Source: Closterium sp. Naga37s-1 (taxonomy: Eukaryota > Streptophyta > Zygnematophyceae > Desmidiales > Closteriaceae). From it: 64,000 bases of DNA. Made by a program: the position numbers and the translations under genes. Shown piece after piece: positions 21,301 to 30,002 of this stretch. Under the pieces are notes generated by a model that was not told the DNA's origin, did no database searches, and saw nothing but the letters and a program-made list of their open reading frames with translations. The stretch lies in the NCBI GenBank assembly GCA_947471745.1, contig CANJKZ010000774.1:2400001-2464000 (forward strand), written 5' to 3'. The first letter of the stretch is position 1, and each line of letters begins with the position of its first letter.

Positions 21301-22966
21301 CGTGGCCAAAGCGACGGTGTGCGGTGAGCCAATCCGTCTCACCCGTGCTAGGAGTTACACTTGGAAGCGCAGCCCCTCCATGCCCAAGGAGCCCACCATC
21401 ACTGTCATCACCACCCCCTCCATTGTCCACGTGGTTAACACGCCCTCCTCTCACATCTCCAGCAGCCAAGCGCGCAGCCGCCTCCTTCCATGGCAGCACC
21501 GGTATCTCCCACATGGACCGGTGCATGTCCTTGCCGCCTCGGAGGTCCCACAATACGCGCCCATCCAGAGTTGCCTTGAAAACCTTTGTGCCCAACATCT
21601 CCATCTTCATCCCTGCCTCACTTAGGGCCTTGGTAGAGAGGAGGTTGGCACACAATCCAGGAACAAGGAGAACACGCTTCAGCCCCACAAGCCTCCCATC
21701 CGCACCCATGAACATGGCTCTCCCCTCGCCACGCACGGGTACAACTTGGCCGGTGGCTGAAACGACGGTGGCTGCCTTTGATGGCCTAACTTCATCCAGT
21801 AGATCCTCTCGGTTGGTCATGGTCATGAAGGCTCCCGTGTCGATGACCCAATGGGAGGAGCGGTGAAGAGCAATCTTGCTGGCCGGCACAACCATGTCCT
21901 CGGGGCACGCCTCCCCTACATGGTAGAACATGCCGCCGTATCCGCCAGCACCTCCTTCGCCATCCTCACTGCCCATGCCTTCTCCCATAGCTCCATGAAC
22001 ACCCTTGGAGCCCTCAATTGATGGCTGACCAGGCCTCCAACCGTCAGGTAGCTTGCGGCACTTGAACCATGGGTGCCCTTCCACATGGCAATACCAACAC
22101 TTGCCGCCACACCGCTTGCCTCCCTTGTTGCCACGCTTCCCTCCCGAATGCTGCTCCCCTCCAGAGCCTTCCTTGGCCTTCCCTTTCTTGCTGCCACGCC
22201 CCTTGAAGCCCTTCATGCCATAGGCAGAGCCTCCACCTTCACCGGCAGCGGCGGTCAGCTCCTTCCTCCGAAACTCCTCTTGAAGAACTTGTGCGCGAAT
22301 CCACTCAAGGGACCACGAGTCCTTCATCCCATTAAGGTTGACCACCAAGGGCCCCCACGACTCCGGCAGCAGGGAGAGAGCCTTGTAGCACTTGATTTTC
22401 TCAGGGTAGTCCACACCAGCAGCTGAGAGCTTCACATAGAGGTCCCGGAGTTGATCGAACGCTCCTTGTACGGCATCACCCTCGTTGATCTTCACCGCAT
22501 GGAGTTGTCGCTCGAGCACCACCACCATTGCTTCGCTGCTGGGGGCATGGACATCCTTCAATATCCTCCATGCCTTAGGACCACACTCAGCTTCCTTGAT
22601 GAGATGCTTGATGTGGTGCAGCTGGTTGGATGAGAGGCATTGGGAGAGAAGGAAGAATCCATCCTTGGACCGGCGATCCCATTCTTTGGTCGCTCCTTCG
22701 CTCGTAGGCCTCTTGAATTCTCCATCCATCACTTCAAGCAGCCCATAATGGTTGAAGAGGAGCTCCATCCTGAAGCTCCATGATGCCCAATCATCCCCAG
22801 AGAACTTCTCCAGGTTGAATGCCTTCACATCATCCTTAGCTGATGTTGAAACTGAAGCCATTGGCGCAGATCCGCCTGCAACGCCTCTTCCCGCTTCCCC
22901 AGCGCCTCTCACGCCACCACTGCCACTGGGACCAGCTGGAGCAGAACCTTCAGCCTCCATTTTCAC
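18353..22966 (-). CDS. Ty1/copia Gag-Pol polyprotein, complete (element K)
   Basis: 1537 codons, one frame, stop TAG at 18355-18353. The order is Gag (FSGDDWASWSFRMELLF near residue 55), knuckle C-X2-C-X4-H-X4-C (CWYCHVEGHPWFKC, ~291-304), protease WVIDTGAF (~372; DTGA rather than the common DSGA), GAG-pre-integrase with the HHCC site ending CETCLTSK, integrase core (HVDLVGP, RSDRGGEF ~679, NGVAERANR), an acidic/Lys-rich linker, RT (NGTWTLTNLP, AFLYGVVDEEIYMKQP, YVDDILLFSP ~1196) and RNase H (STESEYMAL, CDSQGAIAMARN ~1464, KHMHIKWHWVR). Catalytic residues are present. ATG lies only 19 bases after the primer site, so almost the whole 5' leader is LTR. The domain order defines Copia; no gag/pol frameshift is used. 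Confidence 0.95.
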   Translation of the reverse strand: MKMEAEGSAPAGPSGSGGVRGAGEAGRGVAGGSAPMASVSTSAKDDVKAFNLEKFSGDDWASWSFRMELLFNHYGLLEVMDGEFKRPTSEGATKEWDRRSKDGFFLLSQCLSSNQLHHIKHLIKEAECGPKAWRILKDVHAPSSEAMVVVLERQLHAVKINEGDAVQGAFDQLRDLYVKLSAAGVDYPEKIKCYKALSLLPESWGPLVVNLNGMKDSWSLEWIRAQVLQEEFRRKELTAAAGEGGGSAYGMKGFKGRGSKKGKAKEGSGGEQHSGGKRGNKGGKRCGGKCWYCHVEGHPWFKCRKLPDGWRPGQPSIEGSKGVHGAMGEGMGSEDGEGGAGGYGGMFYHVGEACPEDMVVPASKIALHRSSHWVIDTGAFMTMTNREDLLDEVRPSKAATVVSATGQVVPVRGEGRAMFMGADGRLVGLKRVLLVPGLCANLLSTKALSEAGMKMEMLGTKVFKATLDGRVLWDLRGGKDMHRSMWEIPVLPWKEAAARLAAGDVRGGRVNHVDNGGGGDDSDGGLLGHGGAALPSVTPSTGETDWLTAHRRFGHVALPQLQQLFKEERVKGLRIKGEPKEVGSCETCLTSKFSRFPFHSVEGKSSDPVELVHVDLVGPMKVKGDGGALYSMTMVDDNTRLTWSFPLAKKSDAARVIIEEWLPMVERESGKRVKAIRSDRGGEFLGAEFRSWLKRHGIKQQLTTAYTPQSNGVAERANRTILEGGRTMLVDSGLPLRFWPLAIRHATVIKNRVLTHVGGQHWVPMEKWRGKKPLVDMLRVFGCMGLVHVPKEKRDKLQAAAVWAVHLGLAQGSKGWLMWDPIANTIFTTRDAKFMEGLMFKEWLERGRSKVTIPLGIEVGTNDPLFIPIELSSSSEVTEVSHDLGGAEGEAVEVEGVLQQEKAPVAERGDAEEEVQQPTPSPTLPPRRTTQGKRGAVRGGAKESAAKERPKRAAHPRDFLKYERLGGPKALLVQEEEDDEEKGAEGEMEQICCFGVNLPHEPASMEEALAGDDREAWLASREDEFKSLMENGTWTLTNLPPGRKALDCTWILRVKTDAEGKLERRKTRLVIKGFQQREGVDFKEVFAPVAKAPTLRVLLAAAAVCGWKVEQMDVKTAFLYGVVDEEIYMKQPEGYDDGSGRVCRLNKAIYGLKQAPRCWYARLVEALEALGFKVSGCDESLFITEGDEEKVFLLVYVDDILLFSPSLERIKEVQGKLKETFQCKALGPVGYYLGLHVERDEVKGWLRLHQHKYLAAMGERYGLEEGRSVKTPLPSGFQLHLDEEEGEVLEPELQRRFQSMVGSLMYASVNTRPDISFAVSQLARVVSRPLQEHLDAAERLVRYCMATSRVGLQYSVHGQLKQKGVEEVSTKTGAPARRGHLYLSCFTDATWASDISDATSHGGYVCCVGGSPVSWKSKKQGEIAHSSTESEYMALFHGVKEVVWMRRLLEELGQEQEGPTPVFCDSQGAIAMARNAVLHGLNKHMHIKWHWVRKEVKKGTVSLHYINTTKQPADFLTKRLAEHQHWTCATLCGMSFN

Positions 22967-22985
22967 CCACGAACAGAGTAGAACA

Positions 22986-22997
22986 GCTCTGATACCA
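22986..22997 (-). other. element K primer-binding site
   Basis: TGGTATCAGAGC on the minus strand, two bases after the 5' LTR. This is the standard initiator Met-tRNA primer site of plant LTR retrotransposons. Element G and the TRIM at 27475 share it. Confidence 0.92.
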
Positions 22998-22999
22998 CT

Positions 23000-24017
23000 T
23001 GTTATAGTCTGCAGTCCACTTAGGGGTCGCGGATGCCCATGAAACCGCCTAAGCAGAATCTGACGTCTTCAAACCGCCTCTGTTCAAAACGCCGTCACGA
23101 TCAGCTCCGAGAACATACGAGGCTGAAACTTGGACAGCGGTTAGCCTTAGGTGTCTGCTTTCCAACGGTATATTACTTGCTATTATCAGAGGTGTGTGCA
23201 CTACGCAGTGAACGAAAACGTAAGCTCGGCTGAAAAAACGTGTATTCTCATTGATGCAAGGAAGAGGTGAGTACAACATTGCCTAGGGGACTCATAAGGG
23301 GTTGGGTCATCCTGGGAACTCAGAGAAGGTTAAGTCCTAGGGGAGAAAGGCTAGAGAAGAATGGGAAACGTCCTAGCTAGGTCAGCAAAGCCAACCACAC
23401 TTGGATGTTCAGAGCTGTACTCAAGGCTACCAATAGTGAGTCAAGCCAACATGAGTCAGCTTGTCTTCCCACTTGCACCCTCTTGCAAGTTGCTTCCAGG
23501 AAGACCACACTTCTCAAAAGGAGGGTTATAGAGTCCCACTTGACCACCTGTACTTCTTGTCTCATTCTCTGTCCCTGCACCATTGGCATGACAACAATGA
23601 AAGGGTGGCAAGGGAAATGCTGCCAACAGTGCACCATGACTACGGAACAGTGAATTTCGGCAGCTGTCACGCAATGCTCAGATGTTGGATCGTTCTGAAA
23701 CTTGGTGACCACTTGCACAGCGGGGCAAAGGACTGCTAGACCGAATTTCAGACCAATCAGATCTCTGTAGACGAGTCAGCAGCCGAAATGGTGAACTCGG
23801 GTGTTACCAAAAAGGAGTAACACACACTTCCGGGATGCCATAAGTCTTGAAACATAAAATGTTGTCATGCCTTGGTAACTGCTTCAAAAACTCTGAAACT
23901 TTGAGGGTTTGAAGAAAACGTGTTGAACAACCTCCCCACAAAATTCCAGAAGCTGAGCAGGCTTGTAGGCCGAATGGGAGTGCGATGACCGTGCCACTGT
24001 AATGTGTTGGCACAACA
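23000..24017 (-). repeat. element K 5' LTR (1,018 bp)
   Basis: The element's 5' LTR, on the right because K is on the minus strand. It must hold promoter and polyadenylation signals; I could not place them confidently. Confidence 0.93.
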
Positions 24018-25193
24018 CCTCCAGCTCCAGCGCCCCCAACACTACCAGTCCCGGCAGCTCCAGTACCCCTGGTACGAGCACCTCAAGGACTAGCAGCTGC
24101 AGCACCTCCGGTACCACCAGCTCCAGCAAAAAATCCAGCACCTCCAGCTCCAGGGTCTCTAGCTCTGGCAGCTCCACTTTGAAGGCGTGTGCGCTGAGCA
24201 AACCATTGCGCTGATGCTGCGGGGAGAGAGGCTCCGGCCGGGGAGAAAGTCATGGAGAAGCACCCGCAGGACCTCCAGAAGAAGCAGTACCCTGAGGCTC
24301 AGCACCCCTAGACTCTGCACCCTCAGACTCAGCACCCCCAGGCTCCACACCCTCAGGCACAGCACCCCTAGGATTCACACCCGCAGGCTCAGCACCCGCA
24401 AGCTCCGCACCCCCAGGCTCAGCACCCCCAGACGCAGCACCCCCAGACGCAGCACCTGAGGCTACAGCTACCTCAATAGGCACAGTACCAGGAAGAGGGT
24501 CTACCTGAGACACACCTGAGGGAGCAGGACCCTGGGGTGGAGGGGGTCTAGCGGAGGGGGACCTGGAGCAAGGAAGAGCGGCGGGGGTAGGGGAGGGGCA
24601 GAGCGGTAGGGGAAGAGACGGTAAAAGGGAACCAACTCATCAAACGTGACGTCCTGAGAGGGGAAAACACGGCGCGAGGTGGGGAGGTAAAACTGCCAGC
24701 CAGGCGCGTCAGGGGGAAGGCCAAGGAAGACGCAGGGATAGCGCGGGCAGAGAACTTGTCCGTGAACGTATCGCGAACAAAGGCACGAGAACCCCAGACC
24801 CGGAACACCAACGCATCACCAACCCTCCCCGTCCTACACAGTGTAGGCGAGGTCTCCGGCAAGGAGACACGGGGAAAGAGGTTGAGCTGATGCGCAGCAT
24901 ACCGGACCGCAAACGGCCACAGAAAATAGGGAGCAGCCGCATGGATCATGGAGGTACGAGCGACCTCCATGACTAAGCCAATGTGGGGCTCACCAATCCC
25001 TATTTGCTGAGGAGAGGCCGGAAGCGTGAACGACTGGAGAATGCCCTCCCCATGACAAAAGTCCTGCAAGAGGTTTGAGGAGAACTCACCACCTCTGTCA
25101 GAGTGCAGACGCAGGACAGGAAGGTCCTGGCGGAACCGCTCGCAGAGCTAGAGTTGGACTGCGCGGATCCAAGGGATCAAGACATCAGGGACC
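24018..25193 (-). pseudogene. element B linker and integrase C-terminal half
   Basis: Continues B across K. The linker is a Gly/Ala array then a GGAEP/AGAEP-type array (~24520-24300). Upstream is the integrase part with the third acid in a changed context (PQQIGIGEPH for PQQNGIAERR), HAAAPYFLWPFAVRYAAHQLNL and the C-terminal VFRVWGSRAFVRD. A small indel near 24735 shifts the frame within the C-terminal domain, and the segment near 25080-25190 (HSDRGGEF region) is frame-disrupted as well. Confidence 0.8.
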
Positions 25194-26405
25194 TCACCCT
25201 TTGCTGCGCACGGGGAAGACTGTGGTGTAACGCTTGTAGTCGTCAACAACCAGCAGAAAGTAGCGCTCGCGGCCCGGTCCACTAACGCGGGCTGGGCCCC
25301 ACACGTCCATGTGGAGAGTCTGCAGGGGAGCAGTCGTCGGGGGAAATGAGGAGGAGTGAGGAGCGGCGCGCTGCCGCCCCTCGACGCAAGGAAGGCAGGG
25401 CGGGGCAGGCGAGGGCGGGAGGGGAGGCAGAGACCTGGGAAGACCAGAGACAAGGAGGCAGGAGTGCATGCAATGGAGGCGTGGCATGGAGGGGTGACCA
25501 AGGCGGTGCTGCCACAGGAGATTCTGGTGCGACAGGAGGCGACACGAGCAAGGGGGTGCTACCGGACCTGACGCGGACACCTGGGCAGACGCAGCTACCT
25601 GAGGAGGCTCGGTACCCAGTGTGTACAGACTCAATCCAGGCCGACGAGTAAACGTGGCCACGTGACGGCCCGTCCGTGTACACGTGCAGATCGACACACG
25701 CTGACCCCCAAGAGTGGTGGTAGTGACAATCGCATCCTGGAGGGCAGCGGTACTCACCAATTTCGTAGAGAACGAGGAGAGGTGAAGACCTAACAGCGAG
25801 CCGGACGGAACCGCCGGACACGGGAGAAAAGTGGAGGAACGGGCAATGACTAGGCCCCCTAAGGGGTCAGCCAGTCTGACCGGGACAGGTGCAGAGAGAG
25901 GAGTGAGGGTGGTGCTGTCGCGAAAGAAACAGCGTGAAGCACCTGAGTCAAGTGTAAAGGTGTGCAAGGCCTCTGCAGGTGCAGTACCAGGGAGAGCAGA
26001 CTCACTAGCACCTAGAGCAGACTCACTAGCACCTAGAGCAGCAGCCTCTATACCTGGGTCAGGCGGCACACACAGGTAACAGTCACCCTCAGCAATAAGA
26101 GACAAGGCATACATAGCAGCAAGGATAGCATCATAGTCTAGGTCAAAGATAGCAACTCCAGACCTAAGCAGCTCTGCCCAGCGGAAGCGCTCGGCCTCGT
26201 CACCAAACTCTGCTCGCCAAGCGTCATCGAAGCGGGAGAAGCAGCGGTACTGAGTGTGAGGCTTCCCGCATGTCTGACCATCATGGTCACCTGTGCGAAT
26301 GACATACGGGCAGCTACCACTACCCCCAGACGCCCCACGCTAAGCAAAACACTCACGAAGCTGATGGGGCGACGGGGTCTCGCTTTGACGCTGCTGCTGC
26401 TGCCT
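25194..26405 (-). pseudogene. element B Gag C-terminus, protease, GAG-pre-integrase, integrase N-terminal half
   Basis: From 26405 leftward: knuckle region (CPYVIRTG with downstream C-X3-H-X4-C, ~26310-26240), the segment FDLDYDAIL, then an open frame 26114-25194 with protease LDSGASRCFF (catalytic Asp kept), the HHCC zinc region (LLWQHRLGHPS, CLPCVEG) and the first integrase Asp (HMDVWGP). An 18-base in-frame duplication (ASESALG twice) sits near 26010-26040. It ends in a frameshift in the SKGEV region. Confidence 0.82.
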
Positions 26406-26523
26406 AACGAGAATGAATGCATTGAGCAGAAGTTGGGTACAAGTACTAACCCTAATTGGGTTGTACCCCTTATGGGCTACCCCACTATAGCCTACACAAA
26501 GTAAGCAGTATAACATTCCGACA
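26406..26523 (-). repeat. partial solo LTR of element C type inside B gag
   Basis: 118 bases matching the LTR at 48460-48590, with the outer ~13 bases of the left end missing. Its right border (CCGACA, then TCTG and the Gag CCACCGCC sequence) is at the same Gag position as the border of C in element D. To its left B gag continues. B therefore seems to have lost the C insertion, most simply by LTR-LTR recombination. Confidence 0.75.
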
Positions 26524-27474
26524 TCTGACCACCGCCAAAACCTCCCCGCTGAGTAGCTCAAGCCTGATCGCCACCACTCCCACTGCCGCCACTACTGCCA
26601 CCCCCACCGCTACCACCACCGCCGCCACCAGAGCCCCCACTCCCGCCACCACTCCCACTTCCGCCTCCACCTCCACTGCCTCCACCACCTCCACTGCTGC
26701 CCCCACCACTACCCCCGCTGCCACCGCCACCACCCGTGCCACCCTTGCCCTTGCTGCTACAGCGCTTCCCACTAGCAGAAGCAGCCCCGACATCCTCAGT
26801 ACTAAGGACGTCAGCAGCAGCAGCAGAGGCGTAGGAGAGGGCAAGGGGGGAGGGGGAACACCCCTCAAAGAAGGGCATGCGACGAGTGCCACGAGCGGCA
26901 CCTACAGCGACTACACTAGTCTCAGCTGCAAGGAGGTGCTGCTCGAGTAGGTCAACAGTGAGGGCTGTGGGGTCAAGTGCGAGAAAGTAGTCCCTGACAG
27001 CGCGAAGAGAGTCAGGGAGGCGGGTGACTATAGAGGAACTCTGCTGGGAGGGCTGCGCGGTAGCGAGCATCGCTAGTGCGAAGGTGGGTAACGAGGTCCT
27101 CCACTGTGGCAAAGGCGGACAGCTCGGGAAACAGGTAGGGCAGGAGAAGACGGCCTAGAGCAGCAGTGGCAAGCGAGGAGTAACGGGCGACTACAGCGTC
27201 GTACAGTGCCTGTGCAGTCCTGTGCTGTTCAAAGTAAGCGCATTCGGCTAACGGAAGGTGGTTGCGAATGGCTAAGCGAGCAGCAGCGTCACGAGTAAGC
27301 CACGGTGAGCGAGTCGCACTGTCAGCTGTGGCAGGGAGGGGCGGGAGAGGCGCCAGACGTGTGGTCAAACAATGAAACGCTATCTCTAGAGTCGCTCAGT
27401 AGGTACAGGCGAGCCACGTGTCGAACTGGATCGGTCGGCCCTCATGATCAAATGCGAGTACGTGGAGAGAAACC
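26524..27474 (-). pseudogene. element B Gag, N-terminal and Gly-rich parts
   Basis: Frames with the family Gag core (RDAAARLAIRNHLPLAECAYF, FPELSAFATVEDLVTHLRTSD) broken by a deletion near 27040 that removes the FITLYFIV segment. The later SLRAVRDYFLALDPT and VDLLEQHLLAAETSVVAVG remain, then the Gly-Ser tract. A further deletion lies near 27400 (LQLYLL region). The first codons are separated by the TRIM at 27475. Confidence 0.8.
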
Positions 27475-27612
27475 TGTCAGAGGTCCACTGGTGATCCCCG
27501 ATTGATCCTAGGGAAGGGTTACAGGCTCGTTGTCCTGGGGGGTTATGGGCGCACTGACCCGCTACTTAACAAGTCCTTTTATCCCAAAGGTCTAGTGGTT
27601 GGGATTCTGACA
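27475..27612 (+). repeat. TRIM left LTR (138 bp)
   Basis: Ends GGGATTCTGACA. It contains AGGTCTAGTGG (27588-27598), one mismatch from the pol III box A consensus. Confidence 0.88.
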
Positions 27613-27678
27613 TGGTATCAGAGCGGTCTCGTGTTCGAATCCCAATATGTGCACTTCGGGCATCCCAGTGCGGGGGGG
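27613..27678 (+). other. TRIM internal region: primer site, box B-like motif, polypurine run
   Basis: 66 bp: primer site 27613-27626, GTTCGAATC at 27633-27641 (matches the tRNA box B consensus GWTCRANNC), and seven G at 27672-27678 as polypurine tract. Box A and box B starts are 45 bases apart, within the usual tRNA range. Confidence 0.75.
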
Positions 27679-27814
27679 TATCAGAGGTCCACTGGTGATC
27701 CCCGATTGATCCTAGGGAAGGGTTACAGGCTCGTTGTCCTGGGGGGTTATGGGCGCACTGGCCCGCTACTTAACAAGCCCTTATCCCAATGGTCTAGTGG
27801 TTGGGATTCTGACA
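27679..27814 (+). repeat. TRIM right LTR (136 bp)
   Basis: Differs from the left copy by about four substitutions and a two-base deletion. Here the box A-like motif is perfect (TGGTCTAGTGG). TATCAG replaces TGTCAG at its start. Confidence 0.85.
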
Positions 27815-27821
27815 AAACCAT

Positions 27822-28769
27822 AGCGGCACAGCACGCAGGGCGGGCAGGAGCCGGGCAGCGCAAGGAACAGGTCAGGCAGCAGCAAGGGGTGGCAAGCGGG
27901 CTGCAAGTGGCGACGCGCAGGCTGCAAGAGGGGCGGCTCGCGGGCCTAGGGGCGGCTGGTGGGCCTAGGGGCGGCGGGCGGGTCGCAAGGGGCGGCGCTC
28001 GGGGATGCAGGGGCTGCGAGAGGGCCGCAAGGGGCGGCTAGCAGGGCAGTAGGGGCGGCAAGAGGGCCACAAGGGCGGCGCGCGTGGCTGCAAGGGCAGC
28101 TCGCGGGCTGCAGAGGCGAAGGGCGGGCCTGTAGGGGCGGCGCGAGGGGCAGCAGGGGCGACGGGCGGGCCGCAAGGGGCGGCGCGCGGGGCAGCAGGGG
28201 CGACGGGCGGGCCTATAGGGGCGGCGGGCGGGCCCTAGGGTCGACGGGCGGGCCTGCAGTGGCAGGCGCGCGGGGCCTAGGGTCGACGGGCGGGCCTGAG
28301 GGTGCGGACACGTGGGGCCTACGGTGGACGGGCGGGCCGCAACGGGTCGACGGGCGGGCCTGCAGGGGCTGGCGCACGGGGCCTAGGATCGACGGGCAGG
28401 CCTGAGGGGGCGGGTGCGTGGGGCCTAGGGTCGACGGGCGGGCGCGTGGGGCCTAGGATCGACGGGCGGGCCGCAAGGGGTCGACGGGCGGGCCTGCAAG
28501 GGCGGGCGCGCGGGGCCTAGGGTCGACGGGCGGGCCTGAGGGGGCGTTCGCGTGGGGCCTAGGGTCGACGGGCGGGCCGCAAGGGGGGGGCGTGCGGGGC
28601 CTAGGGTCGACGGGCGGGCCGCAAGGGGCGACGCACGGGGTAGCTGGTGCGGCACGAGGGCTGCAGAGGGCGGCGCGTGAGCCAGCAGGGCGACGCGCTG
28701 GTAGGGCAGGGCAGCTAGTGGGGCAGCTCTGTGGTGGGCCCTAAAAAAAATTTCGGTCCTAGCGAAGGA
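27822..28769 (-). repeat. element B leader: minisatellite
   Basis: On the plus strand it reads as GGGCGGCGCGCGGGGCCTAGG and GTCGACGGGCGGGCC units with variable order. It ends (in element terms begins) with the hairpin GGTCCT/AGGACC plus oligo-T next to the primer site. No gene is seen in it. Confidence 0.7.
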
Positions 28770-28859
28770 CCTGCTCTGAAACCATGTCAGAAGAATGAAC
28801 GAGAATGAATGAACTATGAAATAGTTGGGTACAAGTACTAACTCTAAATGGGTTGTACC
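28770..28859 (-). repeat. element B primer site and truncated 5' LTR
   Basis: TGGTTTCAGAGCAGG (minus strand, 28784-28770), then 75 bases of LTR from 28785. The LTR stops at GTACC (28855-28859), where the LTR of H begins in the opposite direction. The remaining half of this LTR is not next to H in this window. Confidence 0.8.
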
Positions 28860-29030
28860 TGTCTGAACATTATATTGCTTGCTTTGTGTAGGCTATAGTG
28901 GGGTAGCCTATAAGGGGTACAACCCAATTAGGGTTAGTACTTGTACCCAACTCTTTGCTAGTTCATTCATTCTCGTTCATTCTCTTGACATGGTTTCATA
29001 GCAGGTCCTCCGCTAGGACCGTTTTTTTTT
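28860..29030 (+). repeat. element H 5' LTR (131 bp), primer site, hairpin and oligo-T
   Basis: LTR 28860-28990 (TGTCTGAA...CTTGACA). The primer site at 28991 is TGGTTTCATAGCAGG, with one change. GGTCCT (29004-29009) pairs with AGGACC (29015-29020) and nine T follow at 29022-29030. The LTR starts inside B's LTR, giving a head-to-head LTR pair. Confidence 0.82.
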
Positions 29031-30002
29031 CCTTGGGCCCACCACTGCACTGCTCCTAGCGACCCTCGTGTCGCCCCTTGGCCCGTCGCTCCTAGGCCCG
29101 TCGCTCCTAGCCAGGCCCATAGGCCCTAGCCAGAGCGCCCCTAGGCCCATCGTCCCGGCCCCTTGCCCCTAGCCTGTGCACCCCGGCAAGTCGACCCCTA
29201 GCCCGCGCGCCCGGCTCCGTCGACCCCAAGCCCGCGCGCCCTGGCCCGTCCACCCCTAGCCCGCGCGCCCCGGCCCGTCGACCCCTAGCCCGCGCGCCCG
29301 ACCTCGTCGACCCCTAGCCCGCGCGCCCAGCCCCGTCGACCCCTAGCTCGCGCGCCCGGCCCCATCGACCCCAAGCCTGCGCGCCCGGCCCCGTCGACCC
29401 CTAGCCCGCGCGACCCGGCCTCGTCGACCCCTAGCCCGCGCGCCCCGGACCCGTCGACCCTAGCCCCCGCGCCCTAGCCCCGTCGACCCTAGCCCGCGCG
29501 CCCGGCCCCGTCGCCCCTAGCCCTCGCGCCTGGCCCCGTCGACCCTAGCCCGAGCGCCCCGGCCCCGTCAACCCTAGCCCGAGCGCCCCGGCCCCGACGC
29601 CCCTAGCCCTAGAGCCCCGGCCCCGTCGACCCCTAGCCCGTGCGCCCCGGCCCTGTCGACCCTAGCCCCCGCGCCCCGGCCCCATCGACTCCAGCCCGCG
29701 CGCCCGGGCCTAGTCGCCCCTAGCCCGCGCGCTCTGGCCAGTCGCCCTTAGGCCCCCGGCCCCTCGCTCTCAGCCCCGCGGCCCGTTGCCCTTAGGCCCC
29801 CCCGGCCCCTCGCTCTCGGCCCCGCGGCCCGTTGCCCTTAGGCTCCCGGGCCCGCTGCCCCTCGGCCCCACGGCCCGTAGCCCCTAGGCCTCCGGCCCGT
29901 TGCCCCTAGGCCCCGCGGCCCATTGCCCCTAGGCCTCCCCCCTGCCCGTTTCTCCTATATCCACGGCCCGTCGCCTCTGCCCGCCCTACATACTGCGCCG
30001 CT
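29031..30002 (+). repeat. element H leader: minisatellite
   Basis: Units of about 29-30 bases built from GTCGACCCCTAGCCCGCGCG and CCCCGGCCCC, with many variants, up to ~29740; then CCCTTAGGCCCCCGGCCC-type units. It ends close to the gag ATG at 30003. It resembles 50702-51492 with indels. Confidence 0.72.

Larger units (their letters stand above)
17278..24017 (-). mobile_element. element K: intact, very young Copia retrotransposon
   Basis: 6,740 bp on the minus strand with 1,018-bp LTRs that differ at one position by eye (17433 T against 23155 C). It has a perfect 5-bp target duplication CCTCC (17273-17277 and 24018-24022), a TGGTATCAGAGC primer site, a polypurine tract and one uninterrupted 1537-codon polyprotein. 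It lies in the linker of element B. All parts needed for autonomous movement are visible. Confidence 0.95.
27475..27814 (+). mobile_element. 340-bp TRIM/SMART-like miniature LTR retrotransposon
   Basis: Two direct repeats of 138 and 136 bp enclose only 66 bp. The left repeat begins TGTCAGAGG and ends TTCTGACA. TGGTATCAGAGCGG (Met-tRNA primer site) follows at once, and a run of seven G abuts the second repeat, whose first bases are TATCAGAGG. Flanks are a perfect 5-bp duplication AAACC (27470-27474 and 27815-27819). The matching site in element D (near 49577) has no insertion. There is no coding capacity, so movement would need proteins from another element; the termini resemble the short-LTR Copia group. 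Confidence 0.9.

Noticed and set aside
27560-27660. Possible functional tRNA gene at the TRIM
   Set aside because: Box A and B motifs and an anticodon-like stem exist, but there is no acceptor stem, the T stem does not pair and U33 is missing; the context is an LTR/primer-site junction.
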